From Mycolicibacterium sp. S2-37 (GTDB lineage Bacteria; Actinomycetota; Actinomycetes; Mycobacteriales; Mycobacteriaceae): a stretch of DNA of 64,000 nucleotides. Numbering within the stretch: position 1 is the first letter of the stretch; each line of letters opens with the position of its first letter. The position numbers were made by a program, and so were the translations under genes. Positions 19,692 to 29,702 of the stretch are shown piece after piece. The notes under the pieces are model-generated. The model was not told the origin of the DNA. It searched no databases and saw only the letters and a program-made list of their open reading frames with translations. Location: positions 1 to 64,000 of the forward strand of contig NZ_JAFEVR010000004.1 of NCBI RefSeq assembly GCF_017352375.1, given 5' to 3'.

Positions 19692-20585
19692 TTACCTCTG
19701 TGGAGCAGTTGCCTCCGTCGCCGGGCGGCGCCGAAGGGCGTCGCCGGCGAGCAGCGCCAGTGCCAGCCAGATCAGCCCGAAGCCGACCCAGCGGCCGACA
19801 GGCATGGGCTCGTGGCCGACGAGCACGCCCCAGGCCATCTGCAAGCCGGGATTGATGTAGAACAGCAGGCCCAGGGTCACCAGGGGCAGACGCTGGGCCG
19901 CCGCGGCGAACAGCAGCAGCGGAACGGCCGTAATGGGCCCCGCGAGCACCATGAGCAGTGAATGCGTCCAGCCCTCGGAGAGAAAGTGTCCGTGGCCCTG
20001 CACCCCGAGGACGACGAGGAAGCCCGCAGCGACGGGCAGGGAGAGGAAGTTCTCGACCGCCACGCTGACTCGGGGGTCGGCCACCACCACCTTCTTCACC
20101 ACTCCGTAGAACGCGAACGACACCGCCAGTACACCCGCGATGTACGGCGGCGTCCCCATCCCGGCGGTCAGCACGACCACCGCGGCCACGGCGATGATCA
20201 GCGAGACGATCTGCCATCGGTTGACGCGCTCGCGAAACACCAGCACGCCGAGGGCCACGGTCACCAGCGGATTGATGAAGTATCCGAGAGCGGCGTCGAC
20301 GACGTGGGCATTGGTGGCGGCGTAGATGTAGGTGCCCCAGTTGATCGCAATCAGCACCGACGCCAGCGTCAGCAGCAGCCAGGTCCGGCCGCTCAGCCGC
20401 CGCAGATCACCGAATCGCCGGGCGATCAGCAGCACGAACGCCATGCAGACCGCGCTCCACACGATGCGGTGGGCCAGCACCTCCAGCGAACCGGCGGGCA
20501 GCAACAGCGGGAAGAAGCCCGGACACAGGCCCCACCAGACGTAGGCGCCGGTGCCGGACAGCCAGCCGGACCGCTGTCTGGTCAA
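19692..20585 (-). CDS. rarD: RarD/EamA-family transporter
   Basis: A ten-helix drug/metabolite-transporter superfamily protein, 297 residues from TTG at 20585. That TTG overlaps the rluD stop as TTGA and gives the family's usual short N-terminus, so longer upstream starts were rejected. RarD hallmarks are [14 protein letters not shown] near residue 15, [26 protein letters not shown] and the second-half FYINPGLQM. Substrate is unknown; family members are usually proposed to move small metabolites or amino-acid derivatives. It is the last gene of lspA-rluD-rarD. Confidence 0.87.
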   Translation of the reverse strand: MTRQRSGWLSGTGAYVWWGLCPGFFPLLLPAGSLEVLAHRIVWSAVCMAFVLLIARRFGDLRRLSGRTWLLLTLASVLIAINWGTYIYAATNAHVVDAALGYFINPLVTVALGVLVFRERVNRWQIVSLIIAVAAVVVLTAGMGTPPYIAGVLAVSFAFYGVVKKVVVADPRVSVAVENFLSLPVAAGFLVVLGVQGHGHFLSEGWTHSLLMVLAGPITAVPLLLFAAAAQRLPLVTLGLLFYINPGLQMAWGVLVGHEPMPVGRWVGFGLIWLALALLAGDALRRRPATEATAPQR

Positions 20586-21511
20586 CGTGCGTGCCGACGC
20601 AAGACGTCCAGGGCGTGCTGCAGATCGTCCGGATACGGGCTGGTGATCTCGATCCACCGGCCGTCGGCGGGATGGGCGAACGCCAGCGACCGGGCGTGCA
20701 GCCACTGTCGCTCGAGGTCGAGCCGGGCGGCCAGGGTCGGGTCCGCGCCGTAGGTGAGGTCACCGCAGCACGGATGGTGCAGGGCGGCGAAGTGCACCCG
20801 GATCTGATGCGTGCGACCGGTCTCCAGATGCACATCGAGCAGGCTGGCCGCCTGGAACGCCTCGATCGTGTCGTAGTGGGTGACGCTGTTGCGGCCACCC
20901 TCGATCACCGCGAACTTCCAGTCGCTGCCGCGGTGGCGGCCGATGGGCGCGTCGATGGTGCCGCTGCTCGGATCGGGGTGGCCCTGCACCAGCGCGTGAT
21001 AGCGCTTGTCGACGGTGCGCGCTTTGAACGCGCGTTTGAGCACGGTGTACGCGCGTTCGGACAGGGCGACCACCATCACTCCCGACGTGCCCACGTCCAG
21101 CCGGTGCACGATGCCCTGCCGTTCGTGGATGCCCGAGGTGCTGATCCGGAACCCGGCGGCGGCGAGTCCGCCCAGCACCGTCGGCCCATGCCAGCCGACG
21201 GTCGCGTGCGCGGCCACGCCCGGCGGTTTGTCGACGGCGACGATGTCGTCGTCGGAGTACAGGATGTCCATGCCCTCGATGTCGACGGGCGTGTTCTCCA
21301 CCGGCGCAGGCGCCTCGGGCAGCCGCACCTCCAGCCAGGCGCCCGCGGTCAGCCGGTCGGACTTGCCGGCCGGAGCCCCGTCCAGTTCGACCGAACCGTC
21401 CTCGGCCAGGGCGGCCGCGGCGGTCCGCGACAGGCCGAGCAGCCGGGACAGCCCGGCGTCGACACGCATACCGGCCAGCCCTTCGGGAACCGGCATCGAA
21501 CGGGTGGCCAC
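20582..21511 (-). CDS. rluD: RluA/RluD-family 23S rRNA pseudouridine synthase
   Basis: A 309-residue enzyme with an N-terminal S4 RNA-binding domain (residues about 15-80: [31 protein letters not shown]) and a pseudouridine synthase domain. The catalytic motif HRLDVGTSG lies near residue 137, with its Asp as nucleophile. [11 protein letters not shown] and [11 protein letters not shown] follow. The family isomerises uridines in helix 69 of 23S rRNA. GTG at 21511 overlaps the lspA stop by one base and the C-terminus overlaps rarD, so all three genes are coupled. The exact rRNA target is inferred. Confidence 0.9.
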   Translation of the reverse strand: MATRSMPVPEGLAGMRVDAGLSRLLGLSRTAAAALAEDGSVELDGAPAGKSDRLTAGAWLEVRLPEAPAPVENTPVDIEGMDILYSDDDIVAVDKPPGVAAHATVGWHGPTVLGGLAAAGFRISTSGIHERQGIVHRLDVGTSGVMVVALSERAYTVLKRAFKARTVDKRYHALVQGHPDPSSGTIDAPIGRHRGSDWKFAVIEGGRNSVTHYDTIEAFQAASLLDVHLETGRTHQIRVHFAALHHPCCGDLTYGADPTLAARLDLERQWLHARSLAFAHPADGRWIEITSPYPDDLQHALDVLRRHAR

Positions 21512-22227
21512 TAGGTCGAATCAGCTCCGGGCTCGGCGTCGCGGCGCCTCCCGACGGTGTCCGATGCGTCGTCCGGCTGGCGCCTCCCGACGGTGTCCGA
21601 TGCGTCGTCCGGCTGGCGCCTCCCGACGGTGTCCGATGCGTCGTCCGGCTGGCGCCTCCCGACGGTGTCGAAGTCGAAGCCGAACACCGACAGCACCACC
21701 AGCAGGATCGCCCCACCGACCACCGACGGATCCGCCACGTTGAACACCGGCCACCAGCCGATGGACAGGAAGTCCACGACGTGGCCGCGTAGCGGTCCCG
21801 GCGACCGGAAGAACCGGTCGACCAGGTTGCCCATCGCCCCGCCCAGGATCATGCCCAGGCCCAGCGCCCACCAGGGCGACACCAGCCGGCGGCCCATCCA
21901 GATGATGCCGATCACCACACCGGTGGCCACCAACGTGAGCACCCAGGTGTACCCGGTCGCCATCGAGAACGCCGCCCCCGAGTTGCGTACCAGCGTCCAG
22001 GTCACCGTGTCCCCGATGATCGACACCGGCTGCCCGGGGGTGAGCAGCCGCACCGCGAGCACTTTCGTCACCACATCCAGCGCCAGGACGACCGCGGCCA
22101 CCGACAGCAGCAGGGGCAGCCGTCGGCGCGGCGGCGATGCCCCGTCGCCGGCCGTGCCGGCGTCGGCGGCCGCGGGCTCCACGGCACCGGTCGCGGGCTC
22201 GGCCTTGCCCGGGGTTTCGTCAGTCAC
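21511..22227 (-). CDS. lspA: Lipoprotein signal peptidase LspA with repeat-bearing C-terminal tail
   Basis: Inner-membrane aspartic peptidase that removes the signal peptide of prolipoproteins after lipidation. The 238-residue product has an Ala/Pro-rich N-terminal tail, a first helix with [15 protein letters not shown], and the two catalytic Asp motifs GNLVDRFF and FNVADPSV. After the last helix (near residue 185) comes a hydrophilic tail containing the 12-residue unit [12 protein letters not shown] three times plus a partial copy, encoded by 36-bp perfect DNA repeats. The tail is not part of the conserved enzyme. GTG at 22227 is the start. Confidence 0.93.
   Translation of the reverse strand: MTDETPGKAEPATGAVEPAAADAGTAGDGASPPRRRLPLLLSVAAVVLALDVVTKVLAVRLLTPGQPVSIIGDTVTWTLVRNSGAAFSMATGYTWVLTLVATGVVIGIIWMGRRLVSPWWALGLGMILGGAMGNLVDRFFRSPGPLRGHVVDFLSIGWWPVFNVADPSVVGGAILLVVLSVFGFDFDTVGRRQPDDASDTVGRRQPDDASDTVGRRQPDDASDTVGRRRDAEPGADST
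21544..21669. repeat. 36-bp tandem repeat, 3.5 copies, inside lspA
   Basis: Three identical 36-bp units start at 21544, 21580 and 21616, followed by an 18-base partial copy at 21652-21669. The unit length is a multiple of three, so copy-number change adds or removes 12 residues without breaking the lspA frame. Perfect identity between units suggests recent slippage or unequal recombination. Confidence 0.95.
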
Positions 22228-22280
22228 GCCACCATCATCCCAAACGCGCCGGGCGCGACGACTGCGGGACAATCCGGACT

Positions 22281-23207
22281 GTGAGCCTCGTCGTGATCAG
22301 CACCGGCGGCACGATCGCCACCAGCACCGACGCCGACGGCGTCCGCCGCCCCGACCGCACCGGCGCAGACCTGACCGCCGGTCTGGACGTCGCGGTGGTC
22401 GACCTGCTGCGCAAGGACAGCTCGCAGCTCGGCCCGGCCGAGTGGGACCTGATCGGCGCGGCGCTGCAGACCGCGGACCGCGACGGCGCCGGCGGTGTGG
22501 TGGTCACCCACGGCACCGACACCCTCGAGGAGACCGCGCTGTGGCTGGACCTGACCTACGCGGGCTCCGCGCCGGTGGTGCTGACCGGCGCGATGCGCAG
22601 CGCCGACGCGCCGGACGCCGACGGACCTCGCAACCTGCGCGACGCGCTGGTCGTCGCGGGTGATCCCGGCGCCCGCGGGCTGGGCGTGCTGGTCGCGTTC
22701 TCCGGCAAGGTCCGCCAACCGCTCGGCCTGAACAAGATCGGAGGCCTCGAGCTGGACTGTTTCGCCGGGCCGGAGGTGGGCGTGATCGCCGACGGTCGCT
22801 TCACCGTCACCGGGCAGAAGCAGGGGCCGCGGTTCGGGGCGCTGACGGCGGCCGACGCTCCGCGGGTGGACATCGCCGCGGTCTACGCGGGCGCCGACGC
22901 CGCCGCGCTGCACGCCTTCGCCGCAGCGGGTGCGCGGGCGGTCGTGCTCGAGGCGATGGGTTCGGGCAATGCGGGCGCGGAGGTGGTCGACGGGGTGCGC
23001 CGGTTGTGCTCCGACGGTGTGGTCGTGGCGGTGGCCACCCGGGTGCCCGGCGGGCGCGTCAGTCCTGATTACGGTCCGGGCCGCGAGCTGGCCGACGCCG
23101 GGGCGGTCGTCGTACCCGGGTTGCGGCCACCGCAGGCGCGGGTGTTGCTGATGGCCGCGCTGACAGCCGGGATGGATCCGGGCGAGGTGCTCGAACGCTG
23201 GGGGTGA
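22281..23207 (+). CDS. ansA: L-asparaginase (type I/II family) AnsA
   Basis: Asparagine amidohydrolase, 308 residues from GTG at 22281. Both catalytic threonine blocks are present: [11 protein letters not shown] near the N-terminus and [13 protein letters not shown] near residue 80. [17 protein letters not shown] and VLEAMGSGN follow. It releases ammonia and aspartate from asparagine, used in nitrogen assimilation and acid resistance in mycobacteria. The GTG is preceded by GACAAT at 22268-22273, compatible with a leaderless start. It is divergent from lspA across 53 bp. Confidence 0.92.
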   Translation: MSLVVISTGGTIATSTDADGVRRPDRTGADLTAGLDVAVVDLLRKDSSQLGPAEWDLIGAALQTADRDGAGGVVVTHGTDTLEETALWLDLTYAGSAPVVLTGAMRSADAPDADGPRNLRDALVVAGDPGARGLGVLVAFSGKVRQPLGLNKIGGLELDCFAGPEVGVIADGRFTVTGQKQGPRFGALTAADAPRVDIAAVYAGADAAALHAFAAAGARAVVLEAMGSGNAGAEVVDGVRRLCSDGVVVAVATRVPGGRVSPDYGPGRELADAGAVVVPGLRPPQARVLLMAALTAGMDPGEVLERWG

Positions 23208-23325
23208 ATCACCGGCCGGGGCGTATCAGAACGCACGCGAGGTTGTCGCTTGCGTTCGAAAGTAGTTGTGGATAAAGGACTTTCGCCGATCTGACTTGTC
23301 GGTGGGTCGTACTAGCGTTCGAAAT

Positions 23326-24661
23326 ATGGATCGCGAAGCCCTGCATTCGGCGCTCGAGCGTGGGACGCCGCTCGCGCCGAACTGGCCGCCTTCCCGTTCG
23401 ATTCGCTGACCGCCACCGAGCGGTTCGCGCTGGTGGAGGATGTCGAGCGGGCTCAACGTCAGGACCTGGCGCGCAGGCACACCCTGCTGGCGTCGTTCGC
23501 CGCCGACGCCGATCCGCGGGTGTTCGGGGAACGTTCTCTGCGCATGGTTGTCGCGACCCGGCTGCGCATAGCACCGAAGGACGCCGGCGCCCGGCTCAAA
23601 GACGCCCAGCAGCTGGAACCGCGGCGCTCGTTCACCGGTGAGCCATTGCCGCCGGCGATGCCCGAGACCGCGGCTGCGCTGGCGCGCGGAGACATCGGTG
23701 CGCCGCACGTCGCCGAAATCCAGAAATCGCTCAAAGTCCTACCACCGTGGGTTGACGTCGACACCCGCGACCTTGCCGAACACACCCTGGCGCGCATCGC
23801 CGTCGGGCTGGATCCCGAACAGCTCCGCGAAGCCGCCGCCGCCCTGGTGGCCCTCGTGGACCCCGACGGCGCCGAACCCAACGAACAACTCCAGGAACGT
23901 CTGCGCAGGTTCCACAAAGGAAAGCAGCGCCGCGACGGGATGACCTACATCAGCGGCTACGTCGACCCCGAGTTCGCCGCCCTACTCGACGTCGGCTTGG
24001 CCAAACACGGTCAACCTGGGCAGAACCTGCCCGAGGACGTGGCCGGTATCCCCGACACGCGCACTGAAGGCCAGCGTCACCACGACGCCATCAAAACCAC
24101 CCTGCGCGACGCTATCGGCTCTGGGGCGCTCGGTCAGATCAACGGCCTGCCCGCCACCATCGTGGCCACCACCACGGTCAGAGAGCTCGAGTCCAGGGCC
24201 GGATATGCCGCCACCGCCGGCGGCACCCGCCTGCCGATCCGTGCTTGATCCGCGCGGCCGGCCAGGCCCGCCACTATCTCGCCGTCTTCGACGACCACCA
24301 CAAAGAAGTCCTCTACCTCGGCCGTGCCAAACGCTGCGCCACCACCGCACAACGCCTCGCCCTGTTGGCCCGCGACATCGGCTGTACCCGCCCCGGTTGC
24401 GCGAGAACCGCGTACGACTGCGAAGCCCACCACAGCGACAAGCCCTGGGCCGCAGGGGGACAGACCGACATCGACGAACTCGCGCTGGCCTGCTCATCGG
24501 ACCACAAACTCCTCGACGAGACGGGCTGGACCACCCGCCGCCGCAACGGCGACACCGAATGGGTCCCCCCATCGAGACTCGACACCGGACAGACCCGGGT
24601 CAACAACTATTTCCACCCTGAGCGCCACCTGCAGGAGCCCGAGGATGACGAGCCCGAATAA
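23326..24661 (+). pseudogene. DUF222 / HNH endonuclease (13E12-type) with two frameshifts
   Basis: A disrupted gene of the mycobacterial 13E12 repeat family: DUF222 domain followed by HNH nuclease. ATG at 23326 opens a frame (MDREALHSALE) that stops within 30 codons. The family sequence continues in another frame from about 23359 (RAELAAFPFDSLTATERF) to a stop at 24248, and resumes in a third frame from about 24245 (LIRAAGQARHYLAVFD) to 24661. The C-terminal part keeps the HNH block CTRPGC ... CEAHH. Each break is explained by one missing base. It is either a true pseudogene or two sequencing errors in G/C-rich DNA. Confidence 0.82.
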
Positions 24662-24672
24662 CACTGCATCCG

Positions 24673-26043
24673 TTACTGTTCGGCGTCTGCCGCGCCCAGC
24701 GCCGCGACGAAATCCGGCCAGTCCAGGCTGTCGACCGGGTTGGCCCGCATGACGTCCGGCGAGGCCACCGGGAAGGTCCGCGTCGGACCGGGCCCGCTGC
24801 TGCGGGTCTCGAACCGCACCGTCATGACCCCGTGGCCGGCGCCCTGGATCCAGCCGTGGCCGAACTCGGGGTGGGTGACGTCGTCGCCGACCCGCCATGC
24901 GGGCGGCGTCGCGGCGATCGCGCTGACCGTCGGCGGCAGCGTCGACACGCCCGCGTGGTCCTCCTCGGCGATCAGCTCGAGATCAGGGAACAGTGACTCC
25001 TGACGCACCTCGGTCAGACCCGAGAATCCAACGCCCACAAGGCGAATGGGTCCGATCTCGGCGGGGTCGAGGAGCAGACGGCGCGCCGTGGCGATCAGGG
25101 TCGCCGAATCGGTGGTCGCCGATGGCAGTGTGGCCGAACGGGTCAGCGTGCTCATGTCGGACTTCTTGAGTTTGACCGTGACCGTGCGCGCCCCGCGACC
25201 GTCCTTCTGCAGCCGCCGGTGGGCGTGCTCGCCGATCGGGCCGGCCGCCTCCCGGAGCTGGTCGAGGGTGATGAGATCCTGCGGGAAGGTCGATTCGGCG
25301 CTGATCTGCTTGGCCTCGGCGCGCTCGGCGACGGGCCGATCATCGATGCCCCGGGCCAGCCGGTGCAGTGCGGGACCCACGGTGGCGCCCAGGACATCGG
25401 CAGCCTCGGCGTCCGACAGCGCGGCCAGCCGCCCGATGGTCTCGATGCCGATGCGGTGCAGCTTCTCCTCGGCCACCGGCCCGATCCCCCACAGTTTGCG
25501 CACCGGCAGCCCGTCGAGCAGGGCGCGCTGCTCGTCGGGCCGCACCACCCGGATCCCGTCCGGTTTGGCCAGGCCCGAGGCGATCTTCGCGAGCTGCTTA
25601 CCCGAACCGGCGCCGACCGAGGCGACCAGGCCGGTCACCTCCAGCACCGTGGCGCGCAGCCGCTCGCAGAAGGCTTCGACGTCGTCGGCCGACGCGCCGG
25701 CAAGCTCGGCGGGTTCGCCGAACGCCTCGTCGAAGGACAGCTGCTCCAGGACGGGCACCAGGGTCCGGACCGTCTCGAAGACGCGGCGGCTCGCGACGCC
25801 GTAGACCACACCCCGCGGCGGCAGCACCACCGCGGCAGCGCCGACCATCCGGCGGGCCTGGTGCATCGGCATGGCCGAGCGGGCGCCGTGCACGCGGGCC
25901 TCGTAGCTGGCGCCGGCCACCACTCCGCGACCGCCCAGCCCGCCGACCAGGACCGGCCTTCCGCGCAGCGTCGGGCGGGTCAGCTGTTCGACCGACGCGA
26001 AGAACGCGTCCATGTCCAGGTGCAGGACCCACCGCGCGTCCAC
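24673..26043 (-). CDS. dinB: Y-family DNA polymerase IV (DinB/DinX)
   Basis: Error-prone translesion polymerase, 456 residues. Catalytic carboxylates are visible in [13 protein letters not shown] near the N-terminus and LSFDEAF near residue 105. [18 protein letters not shown] and [13 protein letters not shown] are the palm and helix-hairpin-helix motifs, and a little-finger domain follows ([10 protein letters not shown] ... [11 protein letters not shown]). The last 90 residues form an extension beyond typical E. coli DinB. No clear beta-clamp peptide was identified. GTG at 26043 has TAGCAT 8 bases upstream, so the transcript may be leaderless. It is divergent from the S4 gene. Confidence 0.92.
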   Translation of the reverse strand: MDARWVLHLDMDAFFASVEQLTRPTLRGRPVLVGGLGGRGVVAGASYEARVHGARSAMPMHQARRMVGAAAVVLPPRGVVYGVASRRVFETVRTLVPVLEQLSFDEAFGEPAELAGASADDVEAFCERLRATVLEVTGLVASVGAGSGKQLAKIASGLAKPDGIRVVRPDEQRALLDGLPVRKLWGIGPVAEEKLHRIGIETIGRLAALSDAEAADVLGATVGPALHRLARGIDDRPVAERAEAKQISAESTFPQDLITLDQLREAAGPIGEHAHRRLQKDGRGARTVTVKLKKSDMSTLTRSATLPSATTDSATLIATARRLLLDPAEIGPIRLVGVGFSGLTEVRQESLFPDLELIAEEDHAGVSTLPPTVSAIAATPPAWRVGDDVTHPEFGHGWIQGAGHGVMTVRFETRSSGPGPTRTFPVASPDVMRANPVDSLDWPDFVAALGAADAEQ

Positions 26044-26075
26044 ACCCGCCGATGCTAGGGCGTTAGCCTGACCGC
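26044..26075. promoter_or_regulatory. Back-to-back leaderless promoters for dinB and the S4 gene
   Basis: The 32-bp gap carries TAGCAT on the minus strand (26052-26057), 8 bases before the dinB GTG, and TAGCCT on the plus strand (26064-26069), 6 bases before the S4-gene ATG. Both distances match start-codon transcription initiation. The -35 regions would overlap the opposite gene or promoter. No SOS (LexA) box is evident. Confidence 0.45.
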
Positions 26076-26288
26076 ATGCGTGAGGTGCCGATCAGCGACG
26101 AGTCGATCCGTCTCGGGCAATTCCTCAAACTCGCCTCCCTGATCGACAGCGGGGCCGACGCGAAGGCCGTGATCGCCGACGGCATGGTCGCCGTCAACGG
26201 CGAGGTGGAGACCCGGCGCGGCCGTCAGCTGCGCAGCGGCGACACCGTCACGCTCGGCGGCGAGACCGCCCGCGTCACGCAGGCCTGA
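26076..26288 (+). CDS. Small S4-domain RNA-binding protein (YbcJ-like)
   Basis: A 70-residue single-domain protein consisting almost wholly of an S4 fold: [50 protein letters not shown]. It has the length of the YbcJ/YaaA-type free S4 proteins, thought to bind structured RNA such as rRNA. It is short and complete, starting at ATG 26076 with a likely leaderless promoter. It ends 23 bp before the convergent ileS stop. The RNA target is unknown. Confidence 0.85.
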   Translation: MREVPISDESIRLGQFLKLASLIDSGADAKAVIADGMVAVNGEVETRRGRQLRSGDTVTLGGETARVTQA

Positions 26289-26311
26289 CGGGTCGGCACC
26301 GACGCCGAGCC

Positions 26312-29300
26312 TCACGCCTTGGCGATGGCCACCCTCACGCCGTCGCCGATCTCCGCCCCGTCGGCGGGGTCGCCGAACTCGAAGTGGGTCGCCAGGATCT
26401 CGCGGGCGATGAGCTCGCGGTGGGTGCGGGCCCACCCCTCACTTCGCGCAGGCACGCTCATCACGACCGAGATGCGGTCGGAGACGTCCAGACCGGTCGA
26501 CTTGCGCAGCTCCTGCAGCTCGCGGATGCGGTCCTTCGCCCAACCCTCGGCCTCGAGCTCCTCGGTGACGGTGCTGTCCAGTACGACGAGCCCCGCGCCG
26601 TCGGGCAGCGCGGCGGTCCCCGACGGGTCGGCCGCAACCAGGCGTGAGGTGAACTCGCCGGGCTGCAGCACCGCGGGTCCGGCGGTCAGTGTGCCGTCGG
26701 CGTTCGGGACGGCCTCGCCCGCCTTGACCGCCTTGATCGCGGCCTGGACGTCGCGGCCGAGCCGCGGTCCGGCGACCTTGGCGTTGACGGTCAGCTCGAA
26801 GCGGCCGTAGGTGCTGATGTCGTCGGTCAGCTCGACCGCCTTGACGTTGAGTTCGTCGGCGATCAGATCGGTGAACGGTTCGAGCTGTTTCGGATCATCA
26901 ACGGCCACCGTGAGTTTCGACAGCGGCAGCCGGACGCGCAACTTGTTGGCCTTGCGCAGCGACGACGCCGTCGAGCACACCTCGCGCACCTGGTCCATCG
27001 CGGCCACCAAGGCGCTGTCACCGGGTAGCTCGTCGGCGGCCGGCCAGTCGGTCAGATGCACCGAGCGTTCGCCGGTGACCCCCCGCCAGATCACCTCGGT
27101 GATCAGCGGCAGCAGCGGTGCGGCCAGTCGCGAGGTCACCTCCAGCACGGTGTGCAGGGTGTCGATCGCGTCGCGGTCCTCCTCCCAGAACCGCGAACGG
27201 GACCGGCGCACATACCAATTCGTCAGCGCCTCGGTGAACTGACGCAACTGGTCGCAGGCACCGGAGATGTCGCAGGTGTCCAGCGATTGGGTCAGGTCGT
27301 CGCGCAGCGCGGCCAGCTTGGCCAGGATGTAGCGGTCCAGGACGTGCGCGGAGTCGGTACGCCAGGTGCCCTTCTGCGGCGCGTACAGCGTGAGGAAGGT
27401 GTAAGCGTTCCACAGCGGCAGCAGCACCTGACGGACGCCCTCGCGGATGCCCTGCTCGGTGACGACGAGGTTGCCGCCGCGCAGGATCGGCGAGGCCATC
27501 AGGAACCAGCGCATGGCGTCGGACCCGTCACGGTCGAACACCTCGGTCACGTCGGGGTAGTTGCGCAGCGACTTGCTCATCTTCGCGCCGTCGTTGCCCA
27601 GCACGATGCCGTGCGCCACACAGGTTTTGAACGCGGGCCGGTCGAACAGCGCGGTCGCCAGCACGTGCAGCGTGTAGAACCATCCGCGGGTCTGCCCGAT
27701 GTATTCGACGATGAAGTCGCCGGGGAAATGCGCCTCCTCGGCGGCGTCTCCGTCGAACCAGTCGGAGTTCTCGAACGGATAGTGCACCTGCGCGTACGGC
27801 ATCGACCCCGAGTCGAACCACACGTCGAGTACGTCCTCGATGCGGCGCATGGTGGAGCGCCCGGTCGGGTCGTCGGGATTCGGCCGAGTCAACTCGTCGA
27901 TGAACGGCCGGTGCAGATTGTCGGGGCGCACGCCGAAGTCGCGCTCGAGTTCGTCGAGGCTGCCGTAGACGTCGATGCGCGGGTAGGCGGGATCGTCGGA
28001 CTTCCACACCGGAATCGGCGTGCCCCAGTAGCGGTTCCGGGAGATCGACCAGTCCCGCGCGCCCTGCAGCCACTTGCCGAACTGACCGTCCTTGACGTGC
28101 TCGGGATACCAGGTGATCTCCTGGTTGAGCTCCACCATGCGGTCGCGGAATTCGGTGACCTTGATGAACCACGATGACACCGCCCGGTAGATCAGCGGAT
28201 TACGGCACCGCCAGCAGTGCGGATAGGAGTGTTCGTAGGTCTCGTGCCGGATCAGCACCGCGCCGCCCGCGGCCGCCGATCCGGTGCCGTTCTTCAGGTC
28301 GCGGATGATCTGCGGGTTGGCGTCGAACACGTGCTGGCCCTGGTAGTCGGGCACGCTGGCGTCGAACCGGCCCTTCGAGTCGACCGGCGTCACGGGCACG
28401 ATGCCGACGGTGTCGGTGGTGGCCTTGTCGTCCTCGCCGTAGGCCGGCGCCATGTGCACGATGCCGGTGCCGTCCTCGGTCGTGACGAAGTCCCCGCGCA
28501 GCACCTGCCACGCGTTGCGCGCCTCGTCACGTCCGGTGAAGTACGGGAACGGCGGGGTGTACCGGATGCCGAGCAGATCGGCACCGCTGAAGGTGGCCAG
28601 CACCTCCGGTTCCTCACCGAGTTCGCGGGCATAGGCCGCCAGTCGCGCCTCGGCCAGGACGTAGCGGGCGCCGGTATCCCCACCCGGCGCGGCGACCTGG
28701 ACGTAGGTCACCTCAGGGTTGACGGCCACCGCCTGGTTGGACGGCAGCGTCCACGGCGTCGTCGTCCAGACCAGGAGGTGTGAACCGGCCAGCGGCCCAC
28801 CGGAGTCGGATTCGATCCGGAAGCCCACGGTGATCGCCGGATCCTGGCGGCTCTGGTAGACGTCGTCGTCCATGCGCAGTTCGTGGCTGGACAGCGGTGT
28901 CTCGTCGTTCCAGCAGTACGGCAGCACCCGCACGCCCTCGTAGGCCAGGCCCTTGTCCCACAGTTGTTTGAACGCCCAGATCACCGACTCCATGAAGCCC
29001 GGATCCAGGGTCTTGTAGTCGTTGTCGAAGTCCACCCACCGCGCCTGCCGGGTGACGTAGGACCGCCACTCGTCGGTGTAGCGCAGCACCGACTCCCGGC
29101 ACGCGTCGTTGAACTTCTCGATGCCCATCGCCTCGATCTGGGCTTTGTCGGTGATCCCGAGCTGGCGCTGCACCTCGAGTTCGGCGGGCAGACCGTGGGT
29201 GTCCCACCCGAAGCGGCGCTCCACCTTGTCGCCGCGCATGGTGCGGTAGCGCGGAACGATGTCCTTGACGTAACCGGTCAGCAGATGGCCGTAGTGCGGC

Positions 29301-29467
29301 AGACCGTTGGCGAAGGGCGGGCCGTCGTAGAAGACGTACTCCGGTGCATCGGCGCGGCGGTCGATACTGGCGCGGAACGTGTCGTCGGCACTCCAGAAGC
29401 CGAGGACGTCGGCCTCGAGCGCCGGGAAGTTCGGGGCGCCACTGGCCGGCTTGGGATAGGCGGTCAC
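26312..29467 (-). CDS. ileS: Isoleucyl-tRNA synthetase IleS (eukaryotic-like type)
   Basis: Class Ia synthetase charging tRNA-Ile, 1051 residues. The HIGH motif appears as HYGH in [14 protein letters not shown] (residues about 51-64) and [10 protein letters not shown] lies near residue 628. The editing domain ([28 protein letters not shown]) is intact. Length and motifs resemble the eukaryotic-like IleS found in mycobacteria, the class generally insensitive to mupirocin; that trait is family knowledge, not tested here. The start is GTG 29467 with AGGAGA about ten bases upstream. A T-box leader controls it. Confidence 0.95.
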   Translation of the reverse strand: MTAYPKPASGAPNFPALEADVLGFWSADDTFRASIDRRADAPEYVFYDGPPFANGLPHYGHLLTGYVKDIVPRYRTMRGDKVERRFGWDTHGLPAELEVQRQLGITDKAQIEAMGIEKFNDACRESVLRYTDEWRSYVTRQARWVDFDNDYKTLDPGFMESVIWAFKQLWDKGLAYEGVRVLPYCWNDETPLSSHELRMDDDVYQSRQDPAITVGFRIESDSGGPLAGSHLLVWTTTPWTLPSNQAVAVNPEVTYVQVAAPGGDTGARYVLAEARLAAYARELGEEPEVLATFSGADLLGIRYTPPFPYFTGRDEARNAWQVLRGDFVTTEDGTGIVHMAPAYGEDDKATTDTVGIVPVTPVDSKGRFDASVPDYQGQHVFDANPQIIRDLKNGTGSAAAGGAVLIRHETYEHSYPHCWRCRNPLIYRAVSSWFIKVTEFRDRMVELNQEITWYPEHVKDGQFGKWLQGARDWSISRNRYWGTPIPVWKSDDPAYPRIDVYGSLDELERDFGVRPDNLHRPFIDELTRPNPDDPTGRSTMRRIEDVLDVWFDSGSMPYAQVHYPFENSDWFDGDAAEEAHFPGDFIVEYIGQTRGWFYTLHVLATALFDRPAFKTCVAHGIVLGNDGAKMSKSLRNYPDVTEVFDRDGSDAMRWFLMASPILRGGNLVVTEQGIREGVRQVLLPLWNAYTFLTLYAPQKGTWRTDSAHVLDRYILAKLAALRDDLTQSLDTCDISGACDQLRQFTEALTNWYVRRSRSRFWEEDRDAIDTLHTVLEVTSRLAAPLLPLITEVIWRGVTGERSVHLTDWPAADELPGDSALVAAMDQVREVCSTASSLRKANKLRVRLPLSKLTVAVDDPKQLEPFTDLIADELNVKAVELTDDISTYGRFELTVNAKVAGPRLGRDVQAAIKAVKAGEAVPNADGTLTAGPAVLQPGEFTSRLVAADPSGTAALPDGAGLVVLDSTVTEELEAEGWAKDRIRELQELRKSTGLDVSDRISVVMSVPARSEGWARTHRELIAREILATHFEFGDPADGAEIGDGVRVAIAKA

Positions 29468-29471
29468 GTGC

Positions 29472-29686
29472 GTTCGTCTCCTGTGCCAGGAAGTCTCGGC
29501 ACGGGGACGACGTCGCGCCGGTGCGCGAGCGCCGCGGTACCACCCCGCTTGCGCACATCGTCGTGCGCCGCTCTGTCGAAGGCTGTGACGGGCCCGCCCG
29601 TCCGGTTCTACTAGGGCTTGTCTTTCAAGAAGCTGTGGCCTGTTCTTCCGGAGGCTCCCCGGTGATGGCCGGATCAGCGCCGCTGC
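29472..29686 (-). promoter_or_regulatory. T-box riboswitch leader of ileS
   Basis: The roughly 215-nt leader upstream of ileS contains, on the minus strand, GGGTGGTACCGCGGC (at about 29533-29547), which matches the conserved T-box bulge (UGGNACCGCG) that pairs with the uncharged tRNA acceptor end. Two ATC triplets lie in the upstream stem region (about 29650-29680), either of which could be the isoleucine specifier. The leader runs directly into the AGGAGA ribosome-binding site and no U-tract terminator was seen. A translational switch, as known for actinobacterial ileS T-boxes, is therefore more likely than attenuation. Confidence 0.8.
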
Positions 29687-29692
29687 GCGACA

Positions 29693-29698
29693 ATTCTA
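29693..29698 (-). promoter_or_regulatory. -10 element of the ileS T-box transcript
   Basis: TAGAAT on the minus strand is a near-perfect -10 hexamer located just upstream of the T-box leader, predicting transcription from about 29686. No convincing -35 was found. It lies immediately beyond the end of the half-condensation gene. Confidence 0.5.
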
Positions 29699-29702
29699 GC
29701 CG

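Noticed and set aside
21544-21669. CRISPR-like array
   Set aside because: The 36-bp units are directly adjacent with no spacers and encode part of LspA.
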